Shown here in pieces: positions 22,701 to 33,100 of a stretch of 64,000 nucleotides of DNA. This DNA comes from Hypomesus transpacificus (taxonomy: Eukaryota; Chordata; Actinopteri; Osmeriformes; Osmeridae), in assembly GCF_021917145.1 (NCBI RefSeq), contig NW_025813696.1, positions 190,868-254,867 on the forward strand, given 5' to 3'. Position 1 is the stretch's first letter; every line of letters begins with the position of its first letter. Both the position numbers and the translations under genes were made by a program. Below the pieces are notes generated by a model, which worked only from the letters and a program-made list of their open reading frames with translations, did not search any database and was not told where the DNA came from.

Positions 22701-25700
22701 TTCTCCTGCTTCGTCTTCTCCTCTGACCCTGTGCCTCTGACCCTGTGCCTCTGATCCTGTGCCTCTGCTCTCAGCTGAAGAAACGCTTGGTGGACAAGCT
22801 GATGATGTCCTCCCCGTCACCAGTGGACTCCCTGCTGAGCGAGCTGGGGCCGGGGGTGACAGCCCTGCCCTCCTCCTTCCTGGCCCAGTTCTCCATCTCA
22901 AGCCTGCAGGACACCCTGGCCTCCCTGGGCCCCAAGGCCAAATGGAGCGTGAGCCAGGCCAAGGCCCTGGCCAGTAAGCTGCTGCAGGGGAAGGAGGTGA
23001 GCTAACAGGGCTAGCATGTGCAGTGAGCTAACAGGGCTAGCATGTGCAGTGAGCTAACAGGGCTAGCATGTGGGGTGAGCTAACAGGGCTAGCATGTGCG
23101 GTAAGCTAATAGGGCTAGCATGTGCGGTGAGCTAACAGGGCTAGCATGTGGGGTGAGCTAACAGGGCTAGCATGTGCGGTAAGCTAATAGGGCTAGCATG
23201 TGCGGTGAGCTAATAGGGCTAGCATGTGCGGTGAGCTAATAGGGCTAGCATGTGCGGTGAGCTAATAGGGCTAGCATGTGCGGTGAGCTAAAAGGGCTAG
23301 CATGTGTGGTGAGCTAACAGGGCTAGCATGTGCGGTGAGCTAACAGGGCTAGCATGTGCAGACCTGGCCAAGTCTCTCTGTGTGCGCATGCTATTGCTAA
23401 ATTACCTTTAGTGTCTCCTGCGTTTGCGTTCTGTTGGTTAATCTCTCTCGTTTGCTCTCTCCCCCTCTCTCACCCCTGTCTCTCTCCCTCTCTCTCACTC
23501 TCTCTCTCTCTCTCACTCTCTCATAGTCGGTGACCAATCAGGAGCTGGTGTCTCTGGGGCCGGCGGTGAGAGGCGTGGCCTCAAAGCTGTTCAGGAAGGT
23601 CAAAGCCCTGGGGCTTCTGGGTACTGAGGGTCTACAGAGCATGAGCCAGAGCATGACCAAGCTACAAAAGACTGCGCTTCTGGAAGGGGTGAGGAGGGGG
23701 GGGGGGAGGGGGTGAGGGGAGAGGGAGGGAGGGGTGTGGGGAAAGATTAGGAAAGTAGGTGTGGAGGGGACGAGGGAGGAGAGGATGGGAACGTAAAGTC
23801 TGGGTTGGGAGACAAAAAAGAACACAGAAAGAAAAGTTTTCAAGCAATAGGTACACAGGTACACAGGTTGTGTGGACAACAGATACACAGGTTGTGTGGA
23901 CATTCCTATCCCATCACTCTGGCCCAGCCTGTAAACACAGCCCCTCCCTGTGCAGCTTCGTAAAGATACTAACGCCTCGGAGCTGGTGCGGCAAGTCCCT
24001 GCTGCCCTGCTCTCCAGCCTGTCCCTGAGCACCCTGGGCCAGGCCAACTTCACCTCCTTCAACCAGCTGGACGGCAAGACCTGGACACGAGCACAGGTGA
24101 CCCAGACGCCCAACACTGACCTCCACACACACACACACATCTCAGTTCTGTTAACCAGCAGAGGAGTGGACTCTGGAGGTTCATTCCTGTTTGTTCCATG
24201 AATACAGGCAGCGTTCCTGGTCAAGAAAATCATGGGAAAGACCATTAAACCTGCAGCTATGAGGTAAGAACTGATGACCCTGTCCTAGTTGTCCTGGCTG
24301 ATGACAGTACTCTGCAGCCGGGGGGGTAATGATGTGGTAAATGACCTTCACAGGAAGCTGGGCTGGGCCATGCAGGGCGTGGCTTGTGACATGATTAACC
24401 AATCGACGGATAGTGATGCTATGGACATGGCCATGGCACTGACAGATAACCCCCAGCTGCTCACCAGAGCTCAGGTACACACACACACAGACACACACAC
24501 AGACACACACACGCAGACACACACTCACAGCCTTCCTGGTGAGTGTGTCTCTCTCTTGTGTCCCAGGTGTGCTGTGCTGCTCGCAGGCTGTTTGGCAGCT
24601 TGGAGAAAGTTAGAGCAGGCTACTTCAGAAACCTGACAGAAGACGAGCTCAACCACGTTCCCACAATCCTACTGCTGCACTTACAGTAAGGAGACATGGA
24701 CTCACACACTGTACTCACACACACACACTGTACTCACACACTGTACTCACACACACACACACTGCACTCGACCACACACGTATGCAAAGTGTCTCTCCCC
24801 TCACTGTTGTTTGTGACTCTTCACTCGTCCAGGGCTCCGGTAATAGAGGGTCTCCCTGCCTCGGTGTGCTCTGCCTTCCTGGTGAAGATGGGCCAGGCCA
24901 ACCTGAGCTCTGTGGCCCTCAGGTCCCCCTCCCGTCACGCTCTCACCAGCAGGGCTCTCAGCTGCCTGCTCAACGTATGCAACACTGCCTCCACGTCAGC
25001 TGCAGCCAGCACGTCTGCTCAGGATGGAACATAACCTGTGTGTGTCTTTGTGTGTCTGTGTGGTGTGCGTGTAGGGTCGGAACATGTCAGAGCTCAGCAG
25101 TGATGAGGTGCTGAGTCTGGGGTCTCTGCTGTGTGAAGTCCCTCCCTCTCAGCTGGCCCTGCTGAGCCAGAGCACCCTCAGCTCCACCCTGCCAGCACTG
25201 GCCTCCTGCTCGCACATCCCTCCTCTCCACAGGACGGCGCTACTGCAGCTGCTCAACCAAACTTATGGGTGAAACACCTCGTGATGAAGACTAACCCTAA
25301 CCCCAAACCCAACACTAACCTTACACCTAACCCCAACACCTAACACTGATCAAACCTTCTTCTGCTCCAGTGATCCAAGGTCCCCGATACGAACAGTATC
25401 AGAAATGAGAAAGGAAACAATGTGTTTGTTCATTTCAACAGGGACCCATCCAATTGGTCAGCCGATACCACGGTCGCCCTGGCTCCACTTCTCCTATTGG
25501 ATGATTCCACCGTCCGTTCACTGCGCTACAGAGTGAGGGGCTCCACGTGGCCTGGAACATCTCCAGCTGTTTGTGTTTGTGTTCAGTCGTCCTCACAGCC
25601 CTCACCATCTCCCTCACACCTCTCCTCTGACTCTCCCCAGTCGTGGCTGAAGGCGACTCTCTCAGACCTGCTGGACAGCATGCCTGCTCAGCAGGGGGCC

Positions 25701-28540
25701 CCCGGCCCCTCAGAGTACAGCAGCGCCCTGGACCTCTCCACCCTGCGATGGAAACTGTTCTCTCTCTCCACGTCCCCAGCCACACCGGCTCGCAGGAGGA
25801 GAGCAGGTGACACACTAAATAAACAAGACTGAACTTGGGGAATTACACACATTTCTCAGATTCTCTCTCCTTCATGCCGTCTCTGTCGTTCTCTCCTTGT
25901 TCCCTCTCTGTGTAGCTTCTCCCCCGGCAGTCCTGGTTCCCCTTCAGGCTCAGATTGAGGACTTGGGCCCGGCTAACGTCTACTGGACCCCTGACCAGCT
26001 GTCTGCCATGTCAAATGACACTTTCATTAACACCGCAGACACGCTTGGGGCCGTCACAACCTACAGTAGCGATCAGCTGAGTGTGCTGCGGCAGAAAGTC
26101 ATAGGGGTACTGAGAAAGACCAACTCATGTTAATGACAACAAGTAGCACACAAGTCACCTTTGATAATACTGCTGTCATTCTCACGTGGTTAAACCTGAA
26201 ATAGATGACTGACTGTTCAGATGACTGACTGTTCAGATGACTGTGAGGCCTGGACAGATGCATGTGCTCCTTCTCCGTGTGCCTCTGCAGGCGTGGGGTC
26301 CCGTGGCTAGTCTGAATGAGAGCCAGGTGGTCCACCTGGCCTGCATCTGCCAGGGGTTCAACCTCCCGGAGCTGTCCAGCCTCCCCATCTCCTCCCTGGA
26401 CACCCTGGAGGCCCTGGCTCCGTGCTCCTGGACCCAGACACAGGTAGGGACAAACCCCGGGAAGTACCAGATGGGGATGATTATGCTGAGGTAAATGATG
26501 ATGATGACGACAACGATGAGGATGTTGCTGATTCCTGCGGTCCCTTACAGAGGGAGACAGTGTGGAAGTGTTATCTTGGGCGCTGTGGCATGACGGTGGG
26601 ACAGCTGACAGCTGTGGAGATCGTGGGACTGAATCAGTTTGTCTGTGGGCTCAGTACTAACGAGACGACTCAGATCAACGCTGACGTTTTCAGGTCAGGA
26701 ATCCTGTGTGTGTGCATGGGTGTTTGATGTTGTGAGTGTGGAGTGTCATGTGACTAAATCCCCGTGTCCCAGGGAGGCTGTGGGGCCCCTGGGAACCCTG
26801 CAGTGCCCCCTGGTGGTGACAGAGAAGCTGAAGGAGAGAGCAGTGGCTCTGTTCGGAGCGCCCAGCAGTTGGAGTCAGGCTCAGGTCAACACTCTGGGCA
26901 ACATCATCGGTCAGAGTCACATCTAGCCCAGAACTTGACTTTGTCTGAACCAACATCACACAAAAGCCAGGGTTAAATGAGTCCTTTCTAAAAACATATT
27001 TGTCATTTCTAATGATCTCTTTCTTCCACCTTCTCTAGCTGGTCTGACTTCAGCCGAGCTGAATTCTCTGAGTTCTTCTGTTCTTCCATTCCTCTCCCGT
27101 ACCGGCGTCACTCTCATCCCCCCTGACCGGCTGGCTGTGAGTAGACCTCTCTCTCTCTCCCTCTCCCTCTGCCCCTCTCTCTCTCTTTGTCTCCTCCTGC
27201 CCCTCTTTCCCTCTCTCTCTCTCTCTCTCTCTCTGTCTCCCCCTGCCCCTCTTCCCCCCTCTCTCTCCTCAGACAGTAATCTCTTTTTTTCTGATAAGAT
27301 TTTTGGAGTGGCAACTTTTCATGGGACTGGAAATAATAATTCTGTAATAAAAAAGGCTGATGGAAGAATGGACATAATAATGATCAAAAAGTCAGTGAAG
27401 GATATAAAGAACAATTACAAATACTGCATGTAACAGTCAAATGATGGAGAGAATAGTTCAGAAGAGTTATATGAGGATTTATAACTTCCCTCTCGGTCTC
27501 CTCTCCTCCCCTCCCCTCCTCCCGTCTCCCCTCCTCTCCCCTCTCGGTCTCCTCTCCTCCCCTCCCCTCCTCCCGTCTCCCCTCCTCTTCCCTCTCGGTC
27601 TCCTCTCCTCCCCTCCCCTCCTCCCGTCTCCCCTCCTCTCCCCTCTCGGTCTCCCCTCCTCCCCTCCCCTGTCTCCCCTCCTCTCCTCCCCTCCCCTCCT
27701 CCCCTGTCTCCCCTCCTCTCCCCTCCTCCCCTCCCCTCCTCCCCTGTCTCCCCTCCTCCCCTGTGTCCCCTCCTCGTCTCCCCTCCTCCCCTCCCCTCCT
27801 CTCCCCTCTCGGTCTCCCCTCCTCCCCTCCCCTGTCTCCCCTCCTCCCCTCCCCTCCTCCCCTGTGTCCCCTCCTCGTCTCCCCTCCTCCCCTCCCCTCC
27901 TCTCCCCTCTCGGTCTCCCCTCCTCCCCTCCCCTGTCTCCCCTCCTCGTCTCCCCTCCTCCCCTGTGTCCCCTCCTCGTCTCCCCTCCTCCCCTCCCCTC
28001 CTCTCCCCTCTCGGTCTCCCCTCCTCCCCTCCCCTGTCTCCCCTCCTCCCCTGTCGCCCCTCCTCCCCTGTCTCCCCTCCTCCCCTGTCTCCCCTCCTCG
28101 TCTCCCCTCCTCCCCTGTCTCCCCTCCTCCCCTGTCTCCCCTCCTCCCCTGTCTCCCCTCCTCTCCCCTCCTCGTCTCCCCTCTCCTCCTCCACAGGCGC
28201 TCCCAGGCAGCCAGCTGGAGGCCCTGGGTCCTGACAATGCCGCCATGGTAACCGAAGCTCAGAGAGCGATGCTGGGAGTTGACCAGTGGGCTGCCCTGGA
28301 CACCGCCCTGGGCCTTCCTGCCCCACGTGCCACCTCCACAACCCCAAACCCCCCCGTCAACCTGCCCCAACAGTCAGGTGAGGCAGAGGCAGCCTCTGGT
28401 CCAGGATGTGTCAGGTCAAACCCAGGAAGAAGGATGTCATGTCGTTTCTCTGTGCTGCAGGAGCGTCTACGCTGGGAACCCTGGGACTTGGAGTCTACCT
28501 GCAGCCGTGCCTCATCCTCCTGCTGCTGCTAGTGCTGTAG
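18668..28540 (+). CDS. Mesothelin-like GPI-anchored protein (mesothelin/otoancorin/stereocilin family)
   Basis: 28 coding exons with consistent phases give 1194 residues: 18668-18731, 18973-19088, 19201-19222, 19335-19383, 19549-19696, 20945-21013, 21328-21521, 21687-21841, 21922-22046, 22184-22320, 22417-22525, 22775-22996, 23527-23688, 23956-24096, 24208-24263, 24354-24474, 24567-24685, 24833-24974, 25075-25268, 25442-25532, 25641-25806, 25916-26106, 26291-26443, 26551-26693, 26773-26909, 27039-27136, 28197-28377, 28461-28540. It has a signal peptide with a poly-Leu core, a low-complexity P/G segment, many helical superhelix-type repeats (LGP..L..L motifs, LSSD.. and W..AQ at repeat ends), a Pro/Thr stalk and a terminal hydrophobic tail (LGVYLQPCLILLLLLVL) typical of a GPI signal. 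Family members coat mesothelia or anchor inner-ear gels. Size and exon number resemble otoancorin; mesothelin-like is equally possible. The first five exons are the least certain. Confidence 0.75.
18836..18935 (+). repeat. 18-bp repeat in first intron of mesothelin-like gene
   Basis: Five to six copies of GATAGTGCTCCAGTGGCA, ending 40 bp before the second coding exon. Confidence 0.9.
20121..20620 (+). repeat. 31-bp minisatellite (GCCTGGATAGAGGACAGGGA...)
   Basis: About 16 copies of a 31-bp unit beginning GCCTGGATAGAGGACAGG and ending AAGCAGAGAA, varying mainly at GAGGAC/GACGAC. It lies in the intron before exon 20945-21013 of the mesothelin-like gene. A GGATAGAGGACA core recurs in the unrelated array at 48955-49270. 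Confidence 0.95.
21122..21345 (+). repeat. Tandem repeat of a 3' splice site plus exon start
   Basis: Six copies of an approximately 37-bp unit: CTCCTCTTCCTCAG followed by GAGGGCCCTCTGT. The last copy is the real acceptor (AG 21326-21327) and exon start at 21328. The five upstream copies keep acceptor and exon start but read GAGGGCCCTCTGTAA, an in-frame stop after four codons. One copy has its AG altered to TAAG. Confidence 0.95.
22997..23355 (+). repeat. Minisatellite seeded at a 5' splice site (GTGAGCTAACAGGGCTAGCA)
   Basis: About 13 copies of a 27-28 bp unit starting exactly at the donor of exon 22775-22996 (GAG|GTGAGC). Nearly every copy carries a donor-like GTGAGC or GTAAGC. Confidence 0.95.
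23450..23526 (+). repeat. CT tract at 3' splice site of exon 23527
   Basis: A CT-dominated tract of about 75 bp ends at the acceptor of the mesothelin-like exon 23527-23688. Confidence 0.8.
27480..28196 (+). repeat. CT minisatellite (CCCCTCCTCCCCTGTCTCCC) before penultimate exon
   Basis: About 700 bp of pyrimidine units (CCCTCTCGGTCTCC, CTCCTCCCCTCC, CCCCTGTCTCCC) running into the acceptor AG at 28195-28196 of exon 28197-28377. Long open frames on both strands here are artefacts. Confidence 0.95.
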
Positions 28541-28544
28541 AGCT

Positions 28545-29088
28545 AACAGCACAGGAGCTGTCCTCTGGAGCCCTCTCCTCCTCCTGCTGTAGAGCTGTCC
28601 TCTGGAGCCCTCTCCTCCTCCTCCTGTAGAGCTGTCCTCTGGAGCCCTCTCCTCCTGCTGTAGAGCTGTCCTCTGGAGCCCTCTCCTCCTCCTGCTGTAG
28701 AGCTGTCCTCTGGAGCCCTCTCCTCCTCCTGCTGTAGAGCTGTCCTCTGGAGCCCTCTCCTCCTCCTGCTGTAGAGCTGTCCTCTGGAGCCCTCTCCTCC
28801 TCCTGCTGTAGAGCTGTCCTCTGGAGCCCTCTCCTCCTCCTGTAGAGCTGTCCTCTGGAGCCCTCTCCTCCTCCTGCAGAGCTGTCCTCTGGAGCCCTCT
28901 CCTCCTCCTGTAGAGCTGTCCTCTGGAGCCCTCTCCTCCTGCTGTAGAGCTGTCCTCTGGAGCCCTCTCCTCCTCCTCCTGTAGAGCTGTCCTCTGGAGC
29001 CCTCTCCTCCTCCTGTAGAGCTGTCCTCTGGAGCCCTCTCCTCCTCCTGTAGAGCTGTCCTCTGGAGCCCTCTCCTCCTCCTGCCCTG
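28545..29088 (+). repeat. 32-36 bp minisatellite right after the stop codon
   Basis: About 15 copies of a unit containing TAGAGCTGTCCTCTGGAGCC and CTCTCCTCCTCCTG. The array begins within a few bases of the TAG stop at 28538-28540, and its TGTAGAGCT start resembles the stop region CTGTAGAGCT. It forms the proximal 3' UTR. Confidence 0.95.
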
Positions 29089-29291
29089 TACTCACTACTC
29101 AGCCTTGTACCTTGAAAAGACAAGTCTTATGCTTAATCTACCTGCAACATCTTTCTCATGCTTAACTGTGACCTGAGGGTACTGTATGTATACATTATGT
29201 TTATCAATATACACGATAGAAATGTCTTTCCAGAGAATTTGAGGACCATACTTATGATGTTAGTCTGAAAGAAATAACTAACTTCTATGAT

Positions 29292-29297
29292 AATAAA
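29292..29297 (+). promoter_or_regulatory. Polyadenylation signal of the mesothelin-like gene
   Basis: AATAAA 752 bp downstream of the stop, just past the 3' UTR minisatellite. Confidence 0.6.
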
Positions 29298-30179
29298 GAA
29301 TATATTCATTGAATACGAGCCCAAGAAAATTCAAAATTAAACACTGAATGACTAAGAGACAATGTGACAATACCACTTTATTTCAATCAAAACAGAACAC
29401 AGGTTCTGGTTGGAAATTTCCAACAGAAACACAATTAATTTAGTAGCTTGAGAAGATAGACACACGACACACAAATCAACTGAGAGAAAAGTCTACACTG
29501 CGTTCATGACTTAATAATTATCATTAAAGGAAAAAAGAAAAACATTCAACAGTATTTAATGGTTTTACCTGGAGCAGAAAGCAGTGTTTCATGCAGTCTC
29601 TACAGAGTAGAATCACAGTACCCTAATTCTGCTCATCAGCATTCCACACCATGTCTACTGAGCTCCCCTCGGTCCTCAGCCACGCCCAGCCACAGAAGCC
29701 CTGTTTCCCAGTCTACCGTGCTCAGAACACACATGAAGCATCCCAGCTCCTCACTAGCCTCACCTGCTGTCACTCATGGAACATTGTGCTTCTGCCTAAC
29801 AAGAGTCATAAAAAGGTTCAAACTAAACCGCGTTCCATTACTACGGAACATTCCAGTAGCGAGAACGCAGGGACAGAAATATCAGAGTAGCTTTTGGGGC
29901 AAATTCACTGCATTCAGAGTGTAGCTCTGTCGAAGTTCTCATCATTCTCACCAACTCGTCTCCTAGCTAGGGTTCACAACCTGCCCCCTGATGACACAGA
30001 GCTCAGTAACCAAACAACTTACCTCTCTCTCCCTCTGACACTCTTTACACACACACACACACTACTAAAGACATGATTACAAGTGAGGCACTTTCAGCTG
30101 TTTCCATCTCCTCTGTCTTCCCTCTCTCCTCCTGATCCAGCATATCTCTCTCTCTCTTGTCTCTGGTCTCCTTGTCCTC
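29298..30179. other. Convergent intergenic space / znf687 3' UTR
   Basis: No gene seen. The minus-strand 3' UTR of znf687 must end here; TTTATT on plus (minus AATAAA) occurs near 29378, making most of this stretch its likely 3' UTR. Small ORFs at 29559-30076 show no protein-like features. Confidence 0.5.
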
Positions 30180-33100
30180 TCATGTTGGTTTATCCGTCTT
30201 CCGCGCTGTGATAAACGCCATGCCGTGAGTCCTGAAATGTGTGTTCAGATCTACCGTCTTGTCAAAGCGTTTCCCACACACCTTACAGCCCACCCTGCCC
30301 TCCCTCTCCTCTCCCGGTGACGTGAGGGCATGCGAAGAGGGCGACCCAGGGGAACCCCCCCACGGGCTGGCATCGCCGTAGTTCCCTCCGTTGCCTGGCG
30401 AGAGAGCGGGGCGATCGTTGGATGACGCGTGGCTGTGGATGTCAGGGGCCGTGTCTCTGACCCGGTGGCTGATGAAGCGATGACGAGAGAGGGAGGGGGC
30501 GGAGGCAAAGCAGGCACCACACTGCAGGCACTGCAGGCTGGCTCCGCCCCCAGCTCCGTCCCCGCGGTGCTGAGGGATGTGCTCCAGGAAGAGCGCCTGG
30601 TGGTCGGTGGTGAAGCCGCAGGGAGCACAGCGGTAGCCTGACTGTGGAGGGGCGGGGGGGGCCATGCGAGGCCTCTTGGCTGGGCTGGTCCCCTCTGTGA
30701 CCTCCTCCTCCTCCTCCGTCTTCACCCTCCTCGCCCTCCCCCCCCGCCCCGCCCTCGGAGCTTAGGGGGGGCAGAGAGCTGCTGTCCTGCTCTGGGGAGC
30801 TGCCAGCGTCCTCCGGCCCTGGCTGCTGCCACACACACACACCGCATCACACACTCCTCCCATCTCAGTACATTAGAAAACAGAGCAGAACAACGTGTGT
30901 GTGTGTGTTTACCTGTCCTGTGTCCCCAGCATGTCTCAGCTGGATGTGTCTGTCCAACACCAGCCTGCTGCTGAAGGTACGCTTCCCCTCAGTACAGAGC
31001 CTCCAGACAGAGAGAGAGGGGGGGGGGGGGGGGGGGGAGATGTGTTAGGACTGGGGATCTGGAGGAAAATGCTGAATGGTTGTAGAGACAAAAGTAGGTT
31101 TTTAGGGTGCAGGATGCAGGGTGCGGTGTGCAGGGTGCTCACTGGCAGTGGAAGACTCGCTTGATGCCCTTGTGTTTGACGCGGATGTGGCGTCTGAGGC
31201 TGGAGGTGGAGGAGAAGGAGCTCTCACAAAGACTACACGGGAACTTCTTTAAAACCTGTCCACAGATCAACACAGATCCACACAGATCCACACAGATCCA
31301 CACAGATCCACACAGATCCACACAGATCCACACAGATCCACACAGATCCACACAGATCCACACAGATCCACACAGTTCAACACAGATCCACACAGATCCA
31401 CACAGATCAACACAGATCCACACAGATCCACACAGATCCACACAGTTCCACACAGATCCACACAGATCCACACAGATCCACACAGTTCAACACAGATCAA
31501 CACAGATCCACACAGATCCACACAGTTCAACACAGATCCACACAGATCCACACAGTTCAACACAGATCAACACAGATCCACACAGTTCAACACAGTTCCA
31601 CACAGATCCACACAGATCCACACAGATCCACACAGATCAACACAGAGCCACACAGATCAACACAGATCCACACAGATCAACACAGATCCACACAGATCCA
31701 CACAGATCCACACAGAGCCACACAGATCAACACAGATCCACACAGATCCACACAGATCCACACAGTTCAACACAGATCCACACAGATCCACACAGATCCA
31801 CACAGATCAACACAGATCCACACAGATCAACACAGATCAACACAGTTCCACACAGATCCACACAGATCCACACAGATCAACACAGATCAACACAGATCCA
31901 CACAGTTCCACCACTGTTAATGGTCAGCTCAGGAAAAATGACAATCCACTCATGGAGGTGACTCAGTGTTGACAGCTTGAATGACAAGTGGCACTGCTTT
32001 GCTGTTAGTCCTGACCTTGCCGTGCTGCTCGGCCATGTGGGTAATGTAGTCCTCTTTGTCGTTGTAGCGGGCGTGGCAGGGGGCACAGCTCCAGCCTGAG
32101 ATGGTCTTGGCCCTGTCTGCTTCCTTGTCCTCCTCCTCCTCCTCCTCCTCCTGGTCTCTCCACTCCTCCCCGTCCGAGCTCTCTGCCTTCACAAAGCCAC
32201 GCGCCCGGGGAGCAGGGGCCGGGGCCGCCGTCACAGCAACAGGCACTTCCTGTTTGACCACTGGGCCCTTGTGTGTAGACTGAGCAACAAAACAACATGA
32301 GAGAGAGAGAAGAAGAAGAATGTAATAAGAAAGGGAGGAAGGAGAGAGAGCCCACACTGAGCCCTGACCTTCAGACCTACCTTGATGTGCTCCAGCATGG
32401 AGCTCCTCTGGGCATACAGCTTGGTACACTCAGGACACTTGAACACATGCACCTTCTGCTTGGTCAGGTGGGTGTCAAAGTGAACGTAGAGCAGGGGCTT
32501 CTGGGTAAACACTGTGTCACACATCACACACTTGTAGATCATCCTGAGAAGGAAACAACAACCATGAGAATACAGATAGGACAGGCCGTGTGTGTGTGTG
32601 TGCGCGTGTGTGTGTGTGTGCTTACTTGGCCTGTCCAGCGGTGAGTGTGGGGTGCTGGGTGCTGATGTGGCCCTGAGCGCTGGGGGCAGATTTGAAAGCC
32701 ATGGGGCAGCTTGGACACTTGTGGAACACCTCACAGTGAGCCGTCTGAATATGGGACTTGACAGAGTTCAGACCTCCAAACACCACCAGACAACTGGAAC
32801 ACCTGGAGACAGAGAGGGAGACAGGGAGAGAGACAGGGAGGGAGACAGGGAGAGAGACAGGGAGAGAGACAGGGAGAGAGACAGGGAGAGAGACAGGGAG
32901 AGAGACAGGGAGAGAGAGACGGGGAGGGAGACAGGGAGGGAGACAGGGAGGGAGACAGGGAGGGAGACAGGGAGAGAGACAGGGAGAGAGACAGGGAGAG
33001 AGAGATGGGGAGGGAGAGACAGGGAGGGAGACAGGGAGAGAGACAGGGAGAGAGACAGGGAGAGAGACAGGGAGAGACGGGGAGGGAGACAGGGAGAGAG

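Noticed and set aside
27384-28370. Arg/Gly/Glu-rich minus-strand ORF of about 330 codons
   Set aside because: It is the complement of the CT minisatellite plus a mesothelin-like exon; the real exon 28197-28377 is on plus with correct splice phases.
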